Below are positions 11,287 to 23,474 of a stretch of 64,000 nucleotides of DNA, piece after piece. The stretch's first letter is position 1; each line of letters starts with the position of its first letter. Below the pieces are notes generated by a model that ran no database searches, was not told the origin of the DNA, and was given only the letters and a program-made list of their open reading frames with translations. Origin of the DNA: Isoetes taiwanensis (taxonomy: Eukaryota > Streptophyta > Lycopodiopsida > Isoetales > Isoetaceae); the NCBI GenBank assembly GCA_021234155.1, contig JAJEKV010000035.1, positions 4,230,224 to 4,294,223 of the forward strand, given 5' to 3'. The translations under genes were made by a program, and so were the position numbers.

Positions 11287-14200
11287 TGAGTAGTAGCAGG
11301 AAGAAACGGAAGCGGGGGAAGCGAAGACCGAACAACACAAGCAGGGTTCGGGGGGCCAACCCCGACAATGAAGACCAGAGGGAGACCAAGAAGAATAGGC
11401 AATGGTACAGAAAACACGGAGACCCCGAAGGATCAACCTCGGGGGAAAAGACGCTGACATTATGGTACTGGAACTGTACCGGGTACCCATGGGATGATGG
11501 AGAAAGACTAGAAGGTGCCCACGGGCCATGACATAATATGCTTGGGCGTAAAACATGGGAGCATAACGCCAAAAAGGCCGCCAGAGGAAGAAGGATACCA
11601 CCGCTCAATGGCCGGAAAGACAAGGATTTCAAGATAGGGAGGGGAAGTGCAGGTCTGGCATGTTATGTAAAGAATAGTATAGTTAACAGTGCATGTATGT
11701 TACACTCAGATATCAATAAAAGATATATGGCCTTGAATATCCAATTGAAAAACAAACAAGAAGTATTTCTGATAATTACATACTATCCGCCAAACAGTGA
11801 TAAGCTAGAATTGCTGGACTTAGGGGAAAATATAATGAAATGGAAAGAACAGGGACCAATGATACTAGTAGGAGACTTAAATGCCAGAACCAGACAAGAA
11901 CAGGCACAAAGCACACAACAAATAGAGGAGAAGGATGGTCTTATAACGTACACGGCAAGAGCACAGGAATGGCAGAGAGATACAGAGGATAAGGCAGAGG
12001 TCAATGCTAGAGGTGAATTACTGCTGGAAGTCTGCATGGCAACAGGAATGATCATAGCAAATGGAGTAAAGAAATGGAGGGGATCGGGGGGTTTTACAAG
12101 TCAGAATGCACATGGTAAGAGCATAGTGGATTATGTGATCTTGAACGACCAAGCAGTAGGAAGAATAGAAGGACTAATGCTACAGGAATGGCCGACTGGG
12201 AAAAGGGAAAGTCATAGACCGATCAAGTTAACAATCAGAATGGATGGGACACCACAGATTGACAGCACAGGAAGAAAGGAGGATAAGAAAGACAGAGTGA
12301 GGATCCAATTCCAGGAGAAATACGCAGATACATTCATACACACAGTCAGGGAGGAAATGGGAAAATGGGATTGGGGAAAACACAACGCGAATGACAATGG
12401 AAACACCCTCAATGACATCATGGTAAGAGTAGCAACAGAGGTGTTTGGGAAAAGGATCAAAACCAGAAAGAACAGAGCATTCTGAACATCAGTATGGTAT
12501 GATGACGAGTGTAGAGAGCAAAAAAGGAAAACAAAAGGACACAGAGAAAAGGAGACATACCAGAAAGAAAAGGCAGCATACATAAAATTACTAAAGAAGA
12601 AATGGTATAATAACCTGCTACAGCACCAATGGTATATGGGAAGATTATTGAAGAAACAGCCCCGAAGATTTTGGAGGGGACTCAAGCAGAAGGGAGGGGA
12701 CAACAATATGAAAGCAATGAGTGAGATAGACGGTATTGGAACAGCGGGATGGGAAAAGTACCTGGATAAATTGTATAAGACAGGGGCACCTCCAGTACCA
12801 ATACCAATACTGCAGGATTTGGACAAACCATGCTTCAACATGTTAGAGGTAATGATAGCTCTAAACAGGATGGCTAACCATAAAGCACCGGACCTATATG
12901 GTTTGACCGTGGAATTGCTGAAGTGTGCTGAGACAGAAATCGGCAGACAGGTCACAGACATTTTCAACGGCATCATACATACAGGGCTTCCAGATAGATG
13001 GACATACAATAGAGTCATACCTCTACATAAGGCAGGAAGCAGACAAGATCCAGGGAACTATAGGACGATAATGGTGAGCTCCATTTTCGCATAATGGTTT
13101 GGAAAAGTACTGGATAACAAATTAAAGAAATGGGCAGAAGAAGGAAACATGAGAGCACAAGGGCAAGCAGGATTCAGGCCAGAACACTCAACCACCGATC
13201 ACCTGGTGACTCTTCGGATACTAATAGAACAAAACAAAACACAGGGAAGGAAGATCATCTGTTGCTTTGTAGATTTCAGAAAAGCATTCGACACAGTTCC
13301 GAGGGAGAAACTATTAAAAAGACTGATAGACATGCAAGCCCCGATAAATATGGTAGGGTCGATTGTAAGATTATACCATAAGGTATATACTAAGATGGAA
13401 CAGGAAGGGCAGCCGATAATCTGTGACACAGGCGTAAAACAGGGCTGCCCGTTATCCCCAACTCTGTTTGGAATATACATAGATGCTTTGCAGGGATACA
13501 TAGCAGAACAGCAAGGGGATGAATATGCCCCCACACTAGGAGACACGAAGGTGCCAATAATGCTATATGATGACGACCTAAGCATGATGGCCACAAAAAA
13601 CAAAGGGATGCACAGACTGCTAAGAATTCTAGAAAAATTCTGTGATGAAACAGGGCTGACCGTAAATCTAGCAAAAACCAAGATAGTCATCTTTGGTCAT
13701 AAGAACAGGCATAAACCCTTCAGATATAAGGAAAAAGACATAGAGGAAGCAACGGAATACAGATATCTAGGATACGATGCACATGGTACAGGGAAATGGG
13801 CCAAAGGAGCTGACGCCAGGTTCCAAACAGCTATAGGGAGTTACTTCAACATGAAGAATTTTTGCAACAGAAGTAGAATAACTGACTGGGACATCAATTG
13901 TTACTTATTCAGTGCAGTGGTAGCCACTGCTCAGTTATACGGGGCAGAAGCATGGGGACCAGGCCTAACAGACAGAAAGTGGGAAAAGCAGGAAGGAATT
14001 CTTAGGCAATGGCACAGACAGAAATTCAGGGTAAGAATAAATACGCCATTGACAATCATGATCCTCGAAACAGGGCAAAAACCAATGGAAGTGAGAGCAT
14101 GGGAGAGAACCATAAGGTACCTGATCAGGGATAATGCAGGAGACATTCAAGGAAAACTGTCTAGTATTGCAATTACCGAATCAGCAAAATTACACATCCT

Positions 14201-14744
14201 CACAGGAAGTGGATGGTTTAAAGATGTGGCAATTTGGACCAGAGAGATGGGATTAAATTTGAGTGACCTAATTGAAGAAGGAAGGTGGAATGAGGAATGG
14301 GCAGACAGAGCCACATGAACGTGGCTGCAAAGACACACAGGTCCCAAGACAGCCTGGCTCATGCAAGTTTTCAATCCAGACCAGCAAATAGGACACCAGA
14401 TGTATCGGGATAACATACTGGGGAAAAACAGAAGAGACATCCTGGCTAGATTCAGGATGGGAAGTCATGATCTAAGAATCGAAAAAGACAGGTGGAGAGG
14501 GATAGACAAGGAGGACAGGATATGCAGAATATGTGACGATGGGAGAATAGAGGATGAGAGCCACATGATTAACGATTGCCCGATCTACGGAGACATCAGA
14601 GACAAATACAGAAGTATAAGATGGGGGGAACCGGTCTACATCCTGATGACGATAACAGAATCGCTTCGAGATTTGGCAGACGCGATTCAAAGAATGCTGA
14701 CCAGACATAGAGAAGTACACAGTGAAAGAGGGTTCGTAATATGA
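11286..14744 (+). pseudogene. LINE-A ORF2 (endonuclease-reverse transcriptase), four in-frame stops
   Basis: One frame runs from ATG 11286 to the stop at 14742-14744, interrupted by stops at 11529, 12483, 13092 and 14316. Endonuclease marks are LWYWNCTG, VGDLNART (active-site D-x-N), SIVDYVI and ESHRPI, the last in place of the usual SDH. The stretch 11520-11630 reads better in another frame (HDIICLG…), pointing to two compensating indels. RT marks are NYRTIMVSSIF, GFRPEHSTTDH, CFVDFRKAFDTV, GVKQGCPLSPTLFGIYID, LYDDDLSMM (YADD changed to YDDD) and GLTVNLAKTKIV. The C-terminus carries ARFRMGSHDLRIEKDRW and the knuckle CRICDDGRIEDESHMINDC. LINE-A copy 1 has Lys at the 13092 stop (IFAKWFGKV) and a sense codon at the 14316 stop, confirming these as decay. 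Confidence 0.9.
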
Positions 14745-15009
14745 TCCGTACAAAACGGGTCATAAAACCCCATACAAATTGTTCAGCTAAAAGCTGATTG
14801 ATAACGACGTATCACTGCACGGCCACGAAGCCGAGGTAAAGCGGGATGCTGGTAATAAAAGAAAAAAGTCAGCCTTCAAAAAAGGCTACATCATAACAGC
14901 GTGATGTGCTAGTAGCACCCTTTTTTAGGGAGCTCGCCCATGCTACACAAGTCCAGGGGCCTCGCGGCACAAGGGACATTAATGTATTCTATTCTATTCT
15001 ATTCTATAT

Positions 15010-15440
15010 TATATTGTTTTCCGTGTGTCTAGTACCATACATGCATGCAATCTTTTACCCATTACAACATCATCATCAGTAATTATGATACATGCATGCT
15101 CATGGTGTAGCTTGCCTATATTGAGAAAAGCACAAACAATTGTCAATATTCCTGCTCTTTGTAGAGCTTCAGCATCTAATAGCACAAAATAAGCGTACCT
15201 ATATGGAAAAGAAACAAGAAGACTTGGTTCATGAGGTATTTGCTCAACCAAGACACTTTTGGAAGCATATTCCTCCATCTAGCAAGAAGCTATAACTGGA
15301 AGTTCAAGACATTTGACAAGCATATGCATCTTATCTTTATTTTAAAGGATCAGATAAATTGGAATTGCCACAAACAAAACCAGAGGGGATCTATATCATG
15401 AAAAAGAAGGTGTTTCATGGTATTCATGATCTAGCAAGAG
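15010..15440. other. Sequence between LINE-A tail and LINE-B, nothing recognised
   Basis: A minus-strand ORF at 15278-15009 is open for 89 codons but has no family resemblance I can name and begins inside the LINE tail flank. No other feature. Confidence 0.3.
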
Positions 15441-16705
15441 GAAAAGTGGTTGATCTAGATGGGTTTACATCAGAAATATCATAGGTTGATGGCAAGGAAT
15501 TGGCATTAAGAGTTATAGATATGCTCAATCAAGCATCGGAGAAGATTTCCAAAGGATTGGACAACTAGCCTTATCTGCCCAATCCATAAACCTGAGGATA
15601 AGCTTGAACCAAGCAATTATTGCACAATCATCGTAAGTCCAATTTTGGCTAAGGTCTTTGATCTCATATTTGTTAGAAGATTAATATCATGGACAGAAGA
15701 AAATGCAAAGAGCATGCGGGCAAGGGGAAGCCATTGTATTGTTGCTTTGTGGATTTTCCTAAGGCACTTCATACAATACCCCGATATAAATTACTTGATA
15801 AGTTAACCCACATTAGAGTTCCAAGAGATTGAATGTTTGCTATTGGAAGGTTGAACATGTGGAAGGAAGGATTGTCATTCCCAATGGATTTTCTGGCATA
15901 ATTGTGAGTGATATGTTGTTAAACAAGACTGCACACTATCATCGCCGACACTCTTTGGTGTGTACATTGATCGCTTAGAACAATATTTGATTGATGCTGG
16001 GTGTAAATTTTCTAAGTTGCACAATAATGAGATAATGCTTTTTCTATATGCAGATGACATCCTTTTATCTGTTCATAATGCAAGGGATCTCCAAACACAG
16101 CTTGTTGCTCTTGAATCTTTTTGTCTTGAATATGGGTTGGCAGTCAATCTTGTTAAAACCAAGGTTCTTGGATTTGACACGCAAACATATCAATATACAT
16201 TACAATGGTGAGCTAATGGAGCATGCTGCTTCTTACAAATATTTGGGATCTGAGATTTGTGCCAGCCCGCGCCCTTGTTTGCCTGGTGTTAATCACCGCA
16301 TTGTATTTGGGATATGAGATTTGTGCCAGCCTATGCCCTTGGTCGCCTAGTGTTAATCACTGCATTGCTGCTGCTACAAAGGCCTTATATCCAATGATCA
16401 ATAAATGTAGACATGCTAATATTCAATGCTAGAAGTTGCTTAATCGACTCCTTGATGCATTTGTGCCAGTTGCCTTGTATGGGTCAGAGATTTAGGGGCC
16501 TCAATTTCCAGGAAAAAATGGGTTGAACTGGTAGGCATACATAATCTCTTTCTTTAAAACTTTCTTGGGGTAAAGAAGCATCCCTTATGAGATGATGCTT
16601 GTAGAAATGGGCTCTGCCCCTTTAGAAATTGTGGCAGCTGAAAGAACAATTCAGTTTTTGAGAAGATATTAGTATAAGCTTTCATTTATTACTGCAAAAG
16701 CCCAA
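15440..16705 (+). mobile_element. LINE-B, degenerate non-LTR retrotransposon fragment
   Basis: Plus-strand reverse transcriptase remains with many stops: CCFVDFPKALHTIPR (motif A region) near 15740-15785, then LFLYADDILLSVHN with an intact YADD at 16036-16077, GLAVNLVKTKVLGF at 16132-16173, and SYKYLGSEIC near 16232. There is no endonuclease domain and no C-terminal knuckle. It stops abruptly where the tail of the oppositely oriented LINE-C begins, so LINE-C probably inserted into it. A 66-bp in-frame direct duplication (about 16238-16369) repeats the LGSEICAS segment. Confidence 0.8.
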
Positions 16706-18150
16706 ATAGAATAGAATAGAATAGTTTTTTTTAACGTCCACGTAGACCAATAGGTCATGGGACCCATACAATGGGCTAGTACAATCATTACTACTAGGAT
16801 TAAAAAAACCCCTGCCTCGAAAGGTTTTCAAGGGAAAAATCTTTGCAGTAATGATGATACTAGACAAGCTTAATGACTACTGAGAGCTCAGTAATTGCAG
16901 ACGTTTATCTAGAACCTCAAGTATGTATAATGGCAAGTCATGCACAGATAGTGCGCTGAGAAGTTGTGGAAGCGTGAATGATTCCGGACTATCTCAAAAG
17001 CAGGGCAACTCAGAAGAGTATGGCTTTCATCTTCAATAACCTGTAACTGGCAACAGGCACATAGTCTCGCTTCTCGCGGCAATTGCGGCCGCTCCCATCT
17101 ACCTGTCTCAATCCGTAGCCTGTGGGACCCCGTGCGAATTGATGCAATAGCTACAAGCTTGTTCCTGGACAATGAAGCAAGCAAATAAGCTTGGGGCCCT
17201 GGTGCCAAAGTGGGATTTATGTGTGCATGATAATGACCAGTTTTCACTTGAGCCAAAGTAACTGCGTTCCATATCTTTTGAGAAAAACGACCATTAAGAT
17301 ATTGTTGCAAAGCTCGGGGATCAGAACTGGCAAGCATCGAGGCGGTGCTCGGTTGCCCACGCCCAACGGGCAAACCATGTAGTGCAATGCTCTTTCCAAC
17401 ATCGTTTCAAACGCCGGGGGATTCAGCCATGGCAAGTGCAAAACAGGGATACCTAACATCATCCATGTGGTGCACCTTGCGGATATAGTGGAGATGGCGC
17501 TTCATGGCGTAATGTTGAAGAGGCCAAAAACATGTCTCTTGTAAAAGAATAGCATAGGGCACCGTTGTTTTAACTCAAAGGTGTAAGTGAGAAAGGACTT
17601 TTGCACCCGCTCCAAGCTCTCCCAAGCACTAGCACTAATGGCGTGCCCCCACACTTGAGAACCATACAAGAAAAAAAGGGCTCTACCAAAGCCCGAAACA
17701 AGTGGGCTTTCCGTGGCCAATCATGAATTTCTCAGCGAAAAACAATTGTTTTGCATTGCATAGAGTGCTCTCCATCCAGCAGACCACCAGCTTGGTAATA
17801 CATCGCGGCCCAAAGTGTGTTCTTACAGAATTCTACACCAAGATACTTGTAGCTATCTACAACTTCAACTTCGCGGCTATCATAGTGCATAGGGGGAACA
17901 TTGTGACGAGAAGATTGAACTACCAAAAGCTTGGTCTTTTGCAGATTAACACGCAGACCTGTGTTCTCACAGAAACTGTGCAGAGCATGTATTGCTGCAT
18001 ACTAGCAGCGGTATGTGCCAGAAGTGAAACATCATCAGCATACATAAGTTGCCTAATGATATAGTAGACGGACTGCTGCTCGATTTGGCATTTCATTAGA
18101 TGTTGATCAGGTGTCAAGGGAGGCAAATGTTGCTAGGTATGTTATGTGCA
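16706..18150 (-). mobile_element. LINE-C, 5'-truncated non-LTR retrotransposon with ATTCT tail
   Basis: Minus strand. RT residues LMYADDVSLLAHTAA (about 18060-18000), then SYKYLGVEFCKN, VEPFFLYGSQVWGHA (about 17690-17630), and the C-terminal SHRLRIETGRWER plus knuckle CACCQLQVIEDESHTLLSC at 17066-17005. The frame is broken several times. The 3' UTR ends with a small hairpin (GACC-TATT-GGTC on the minus strand, 16756-16745), then GTGGACGTTAAAA and about four TTCTA units (16724-16706). It is truncated at the 5' end in the RT domain near 18.15 kb. Sequence from 18.15 to 18.40 kb shows nothing. Confidence 0.85.
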
Positions 18151-18403
18151 TAACACACGAAAAGCAAAAGTGAGCTATAACTCAATCCCCAAATGGGACT
18201 GGGTTCTCAATCATATTTATTAGTTGAGATGTCTAAATATCTTGTTCATGCTATTGCCAAGCTCAGAATGAGCTCACACAGGTTTATGTTAGAAGTTGGA
18301 TGATGGATGAAGCTTGAACAAAAGGATAGACTATGTGTTTGTGAATTGAATGAGCATGATAATATTTGAGCAAAATTCTTATCTTAGTTGAGTACTTCCG
18401 TGA

Positions 18404-18579
18404 CATAGAACATTTGAAACAAATTGGCAGGTTTATACATGAGCTACTTGGTAGCATCAAATAAAATGATTAAACATTGTACTTTATCCCATAGTAGAAC
18501 ATATGAAACAAATTGGCAGGTTTATACATGAGCTACTTGGTAGCATCAAATAAAATGATTAAACATTGTACTTTGTCCC
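18404..18579. repeat. 88-bp tandem duplication
   Basis: The segment containing GAAACAAATTGGCAGGTTTA through GTACTTT.TCCCATAG occurs twice head to tail with only a few differences. No coding function is visible. It lies between LINE-C and the TM9SF pseudogene. Confidence 0.85.
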
Positions 18580-18708
18580 ATAGTCATTTTGGCTCTTGAG
18601 GACATTAACACACGCTTACTTACTTTCTACATCCTTAAAAAAATACCTCACCATTCTCAAAAAGCAATGCAACTTTTAATTCTTAAGCTTTTTGCAATTA
18701 CCATATAA

Positions 18709-19629
18709 TCAATAGGCTTCTTTAAATTCCACGGAGTATCCAACATAGAGAAGAGCAGAGACATGCCCACTTAAGCTGTATAGATCAAAAACTAAATAGT
18801 TCAGGGAATAGAGAAAAATGTAAAGCCCCACAGATCCTGAAGAAAAGAATGCTTTCCACCACCATGCCCAGTCTTCAACACAAAGATGCATATATGTCAG
18901 AACAACAGAAACCTCTGCACAGACAATGACGAGCAAGATGAACACCACAAGAAGAAATCCAAAGAGATATTATACGCGGCCCATCCATACATTGGACATA
19001 ATGAAGAAAAGCTCAATGAAGAGGGTCCCAAAAGGCAGAGTTCCAGCTCCTAAAACAAGCAACCAAGAAGGATATTTTTGAGCTCGAATTTCCCTAGGGA
19101 TCTGGTTAGTGCTCACAGGATAATGGATAGGTTCTGCTTTAACCCCAAAATATCCTCCCAAAAGAGTTAATGGCACTGATATGCAAAACCAAAGTTCTAT
19201 AAGGATGAAGAACAGGGATATTGGCATGGCACCTGTGCTGTTACTACTCCAAAGCAGGAAATTGAGCACAATAAGTATAAAAAATGTTATACCAGGAAAG
19301 AAATATGCAACTTTCCAAGCTACTGATCTCCAACCCTTGGCATCACCCAACTCCACAGTGCGCCATAATCTGCAAGCCACATAACCAAAGCAGGCAATAC
19401 CGGTGAAAAGATAGAGCGTAAACCATTCCTGTGAGCAACATGCCCCTTGATGCAGGGGACATGAACCCAAGGGCTGCAAACAAGATGTGACAACTGCCAT
19501 ACCCAAGATCTGCACTCCATTGCCAACCATGATGCAGAGCAGCTGTGGATGTGAAGGTGCACGAAACACATCTCCCACTACTAGTTTCCACCCGGAAAGA
19601 TCCTCCTCAGACAGTTCCTCGGCTTCACC
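18709..19629 (-). pseudogene. TM9SF/EMP70 family transmembrane protein, C-terminal exon with nonsense mutation
   Basis: One long minus-strand exon. It starts at a splice acceptor (TTTTTCAG before GGTGAAGCC, 19629) and reads GEAEELSEEDLSGWKLVVGD, then VFRAPSHPQLLCIMVGNGVQ, the hallmark junction of TM9SF proteins, Golgi/endosome nonaspanins with nine membrane segments. Several hydrophobic helices follow (WKVAYFFPGITFFILIVLN, FFILIELWFCISVPLTLLGG) and the signature VKAEPIHYPVSTNQIPREI. An in-frame TAA at 18972-18970 sits where the family has Tyr (WMGRV-stop-YLFGFLLVV). Reading resumes in the same frame to SLSGHVSALLYVGYS and then loses similarity, so the last about 30 residues (ending KID or KVD in the family) are missing. 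No upstream exons were found to 20 kb. Probably a partial duplicated copy. Confidence 0.85.
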
Positions 19630-20061
19630 CTGAAAAACCCATAATTTATCTGTACAAATATGAGCATAAACGACAGAGAAGGATCTGTTGCGGCCATGGC
19701 CAGTTCGATGTTGTCCCTGCCTTTGCTATCTTTTGCCAGATCCCACTTTAGAATGGAAGGGTATCCAGGTTTGCTGAAGCTCGGAATCCAGCAATCCCTT
19801 CCTACACAAACCCTAAAGCCCTAAAGTTTTTGTAGCCCTAAAGTTTTTGTAGCTTTAGATTTTTTTTAAGGGTGAAAATCAAAAGAGAAACCACAGCCTC
19901 GCAATTTTTTTTCCCTAGTAAAAATCAACGGTTAAAAATTGATGCACTCTAGAAATACTATTCAGTATGCGCACCCGAATACAACAACAAAATCATAGAA
20001 AAACCATATAGAAAAGCGTATAAAATATCAAAAGTTAACCCCCTGTTATAATGCTAGATAT
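19630..20061. other. Flank between TM9SF remnant and the tandem array
   Basis: Includes TM9SF intron-like sequence and a short direct repeat (CCCTAAAGTTTTTGTAG, twice, about 19812-19846). No gene is seen. Confidence 0.4.
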
Positions 20062-22564
20062 TGCAACTCGGATTCAAGCCCAACTACTGATTTCTATGGT
20101 ACTTGCAGTTTTGTTTGGAAGCTTTAGCTGATTCAAGGTTGAGTTCAGTCGAAGACATGACTTTTCTTTACTATGGCTATGGTGGATTGAGGTATTTAAA
20201 TCAGACTCTAAGAACCAGGTGCAGCATGGAGAAAAGGCAAAGAGATGTTACTTAATTCAGTAAATGGAGCTGCATAGGTAACTAGCCCTAACCGGTCATG
20301 CAAGGATGCTATATCAATTTTTCATTCTTGGAATGTCGCCACATGGTAGTCTGCCATTGGATAATAATCAAGAATGAACACCAACTTTTTTTGACGATGT
20401 AAAGAGGTGATTGTGATGAACTCATGCATAAGAGTCATGCAATGGACATGATTATGGACTTAGTTAGGATATTGAAAAGGTCAGTTAGTTAGTAGTTCTA
20501 ACATCATACCATATCGGCAGCATCCCTAAGGACATATGACCATGTTGATCGACGTTCCAAGAGTCTTAATGAGTTGTATCTTGCAAAAATATCTAGGACC
20601 ATACTTCTTTGGGTCATCTAGCAGACTCCCATGAGAGCTCCCATAATAGATGATAGTTGAAACCCTTTGGGGTAGCACTATGGGCTTTGCTATGAGCGCG
20701 TGGTCTGATAGCCCAAGGTCTTACCTTATATAAATTGCCAATGTGGCATTCCTCCTCCTCTTGATTTCTCCAATCCTTTGTGGTTGATGGTTGGACAAAG
20801 AATAATTAGTCCTGGTCTTGCGAGAGACACTTAGAGGACCATCGTAAATGTGATATGATGTAAGAATGAGCACTTACATATCTTCCCTTATTAAAATTCT
20901 AGACATTATGGCATGCGTGGCTTGAAATTCTCAAACCAAAATCACAGCAAAAGATCACGGCCAGACTAGTGATTCTTTCTTTGTACCCATTGTATTTGAT
21001 TTCTAGTTCTACATGAGTGTGGCTATAATAAGTAAGATGTAGATGTATACGAATATATACAATCTTTGCGGGTGCATAGGATTTTTCACATGGACATCTT
21101 GACAGGGGATTTTGAGCCATGCATGTAAGGGAATATTCCGGCATCATCACCGGCAATGCAATGTGTTTATTATTTGTTCTGATTAATGTGGTGTGCTTGC
21201 TGCCCTAACCCGGACGCGATTGGCATATTAAATCCAAACTATAATCCTACACAAAATCACAGGGAGGCGAGGAGGAAAAGACTTAAGCGCTATATCACAT
21301 ATTGTAGAAGAAACCACGGCGACCCATATACCAAACCGACCTTATACACTTTCGGTAAGTTTGCCATCGTTTCATGGTAAGCACCGGATGTGTAGCTGCT
21401 GGATTTTAGCAAACCATAACTGGGCTCTACCATTTTTGCATTGAACTTATTCTTGCTATGAATACGGATTTGGAGAGTGCTTTAGATTGTGTTTGTGTCT
21501 CTGAGCCATATAGCTCTGCCTAAGGTTTAGGGGTTTTATAACTTAGCATCTTTTGGATTGGATTTGAGATCCTGGTGATGCTCTATTGTAGTGGGCAGTC
21601 TGGGAATTCCTTGCCACTTGGAAAGATTTGGAATGGGTCCAAAAAGCCTTTCCGACTCGGGATCTTGGAGTCAAGTCCATTGTTCTGTATCCAATCCTCC
21701 TCTAAGAAACATGATTTTTGCCTAGAATGGTATGTACTCTATTGCCAGAATGTGGTAAACATTGGAGGCACCAACTTCCAAATCCGACCTACACAATAAC
21801 CATGGGCCCACAATGTTTTAAAGCCTGCTGGAAAAAGAGGCATGAATGTTGGTTCTTCAGATGGAACGTCCAGAAGCAGGGATGCATATAGGTGCAAAAT
21901 AATGAAGATCACACCTACTTGAAGTAGTATCTTGATAGATGCTTGCTTGATAAGCTTGGGGATGCTAGTGTTTTGGAAAAGGTAAAAAGCAACACACTAT
22001 AAACAACCAGATTAGTCCCACACTTGCACGTGGCCACATTCTATAGTCACATTTGCCCATGAAGAGGCAGGGAATAATTGCATCCATTGGCATTGGTATA
22101 CATCACCTCAAAATTGAAACAAACAAATGGAAGCACGAGGAGCATAAAGACAGGATATGTTAATATTGTCAGATAGGAGCCATTGAAGATGAGTACCATA
22201 CTCTTCAGATTTGCTCAACGTTTGCGACTATTCAAGCACAATATATTGGCTTAATCACAGCTAATCAATTACTACATTTGCTCTTGCAAACGCCTGCACA
22301 AATGACATCATCATCTTATATCCTGGAGATTCTCGACAAGCAAGATGAAATAAGTATTACATAACAAAAGTACAAATATACAGTTTATTAATGAGTTTAT
22401 TACTGTTAAGTTCTTCCCTTGAAAACTCGTTTGGGGGAAGGGTTAATCCTAGATTGTAATGGCCTTGTTATGCTTTTTCTTTCTTGTATTGAGTCACATA
22501 GACCTCATGGTCTCTATAGATAATAAAAATCAATTCAATTTGATTCCATCATCTGAGAAGCTTA
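20062..22564. repeat. Tandem array unit 1 (2.5 kb)
   Basis: Begins at the anchor TGCAACTCGGATTCAAGCCC and ends before its next occurrence. Compared with unit 2 it lacks the segment around the (CTC)n tract: it jumps from ATATCGGCAGCATCC (about 20515) to the GACGTTCCAAGAGTC block (20551). It keeps the LINE-D 3' end at about 22080-22545. No intact gene. The ORF at 21186-21380 (RRKRLKRYITYCRRNHGD) is not conserved as an open frame in the sister units. Confidence 0.9.
22080..22545 (+). mobile_element. LINE-D 3' end (also at about 28200-28703 and 32350-32857)
   Basis: A plus-strand reading with stops gives IGIHHLKIETNKW … CQIGAIEDEYHTLQICSTF, the C-terminal knuckle of a LINE ORF2 (compare the GSHRLRIETGRW … IEDESHTLLSC of LINE-C). 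The 3' UTR ends with the hairpin AGACC-TCAT-GGTCT (22500-22513) followed by CTATAGATAATAAAAATC and a short ATTCA-like tail. Identical copies close units 2 and 3, so it was duplicated with the array. Confidence 0.75.
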
Positions 22565-23436
22565 TGCAACTCGGATTCAAGCCCAACTACTGATTTCTAT
22601 GGTACTTGTAGTTACTTTTGGAAGCTTTAGCCGATTCAAGGTTGAGTTCACTTGAAGACATGACTTTTCTTTACCATGGCTATGATGGATTGAAGCAAAA
22701 AATCGGACTCTAAGAACCAGGTGCAACATGGAGAAAGGCAAAGAGATGTTACTTAATTCGGTAAATGGAGCTGCATAGGTAACTGGCCCTAACCGGTCAT
22801 GCAAAGATGCTGTATCAATTTTACATTCTTGGAATGTCGCCACATGGTAGTCTACCATTGGACAATAATCAAGAACGAACACCAACTTTTTTTTGACGAT
22901 GTAAAGAGGTGATTGTGATGAACTCAAGTATAAGAGTCATGCAATGGACATGATTACGGACTGGACTTAGTTAGGATATTAAAAGAGTCAAGCTAGTTAG
23001 TAGTTCTAACGTCATACCATATCGGCAACATGCTTATGTCTCATGAGGGATTCGTATCCCACGACATGATATGTTGTTGAAATAATGGCATGTTTCTTGA
23101 ACATCCTAACCCTGTACTCTCTCCATCTTATGCGTGTTTCTTGAATAACTTAACCTCCTGTCTATGTGCATCTGGGCATTTGGTCTACTGTAACACATTA
23201 GTCCTAGAACAAATGTGTATCTACTTAAAGGTTGCCTAAAGTTCCATTCAATATAAGGTGGTTGGGGGCAGGACTTAACAAAGCAATATTTGTATGGTGT
23301 GGACCCAATAAAGCAATGTGGGTCTAAAGCAATGCTAACGTGGTGTATATGTCATATGTCCAACCTATGTTGATGTGTTGTGGTGCATGTGTCATGTATC
23401 CAACCAGATTGCTGCCAATGTGCCATAGCATAAAAC

Positions 23437-23474
23437 CTCCTCCCCCTCCTCCTCCTCCTCCTCCTCCTCCTCCT
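23437..23474. repeat. (CTC)n microsatellite (paralogues at 29586-29606 and 33734-33780)
   Basis: Same tract in three array units with different lengths, roughly 12, 6 and 15 triplets. It lies in non-coding sequence between two copies of an AATGTGGCACGACGTAAAAC word. Confidence 0.95.

Larger units (their letters stand above)
9540..15007 (+). mobile_element. LINE-A copy 2, nearly full-length non-LTR retrotransposon (inactive)
   Basis: Order on the plus strand: 5' UTR (about 9.54-10.32 kb, start uncertain), ORF1 (10320-11286), ORF2 (11286-14744), 3' UTR ending ACATTAATGTA at about 14984, then four ATTCT units to about 15007. ORF2 holds an apurinic-like endonuclease, a reverse transcriptase and a C-terminal zinc knuckle, the layout of L1-group LINEs. 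No RNase H domain is seen. ORF1 has one frame break and ORF2 has four in-frame stops, so the element is dead but recently so. Copy 1 at 0.7-2.7 kb shows which stops are private mutations; at 13092 it still has Lys. No target-site duplication could be identified because the 5' end is unclear. Confidence 0.9.

Noticed and set aside
12212-13018. 268-codon minus-strand ORF inside LINE-A
   Set aside because: Antisense of ORF2; hydrophobic composition is a by-product of A-rich sense codons, and it has no family resemblance.
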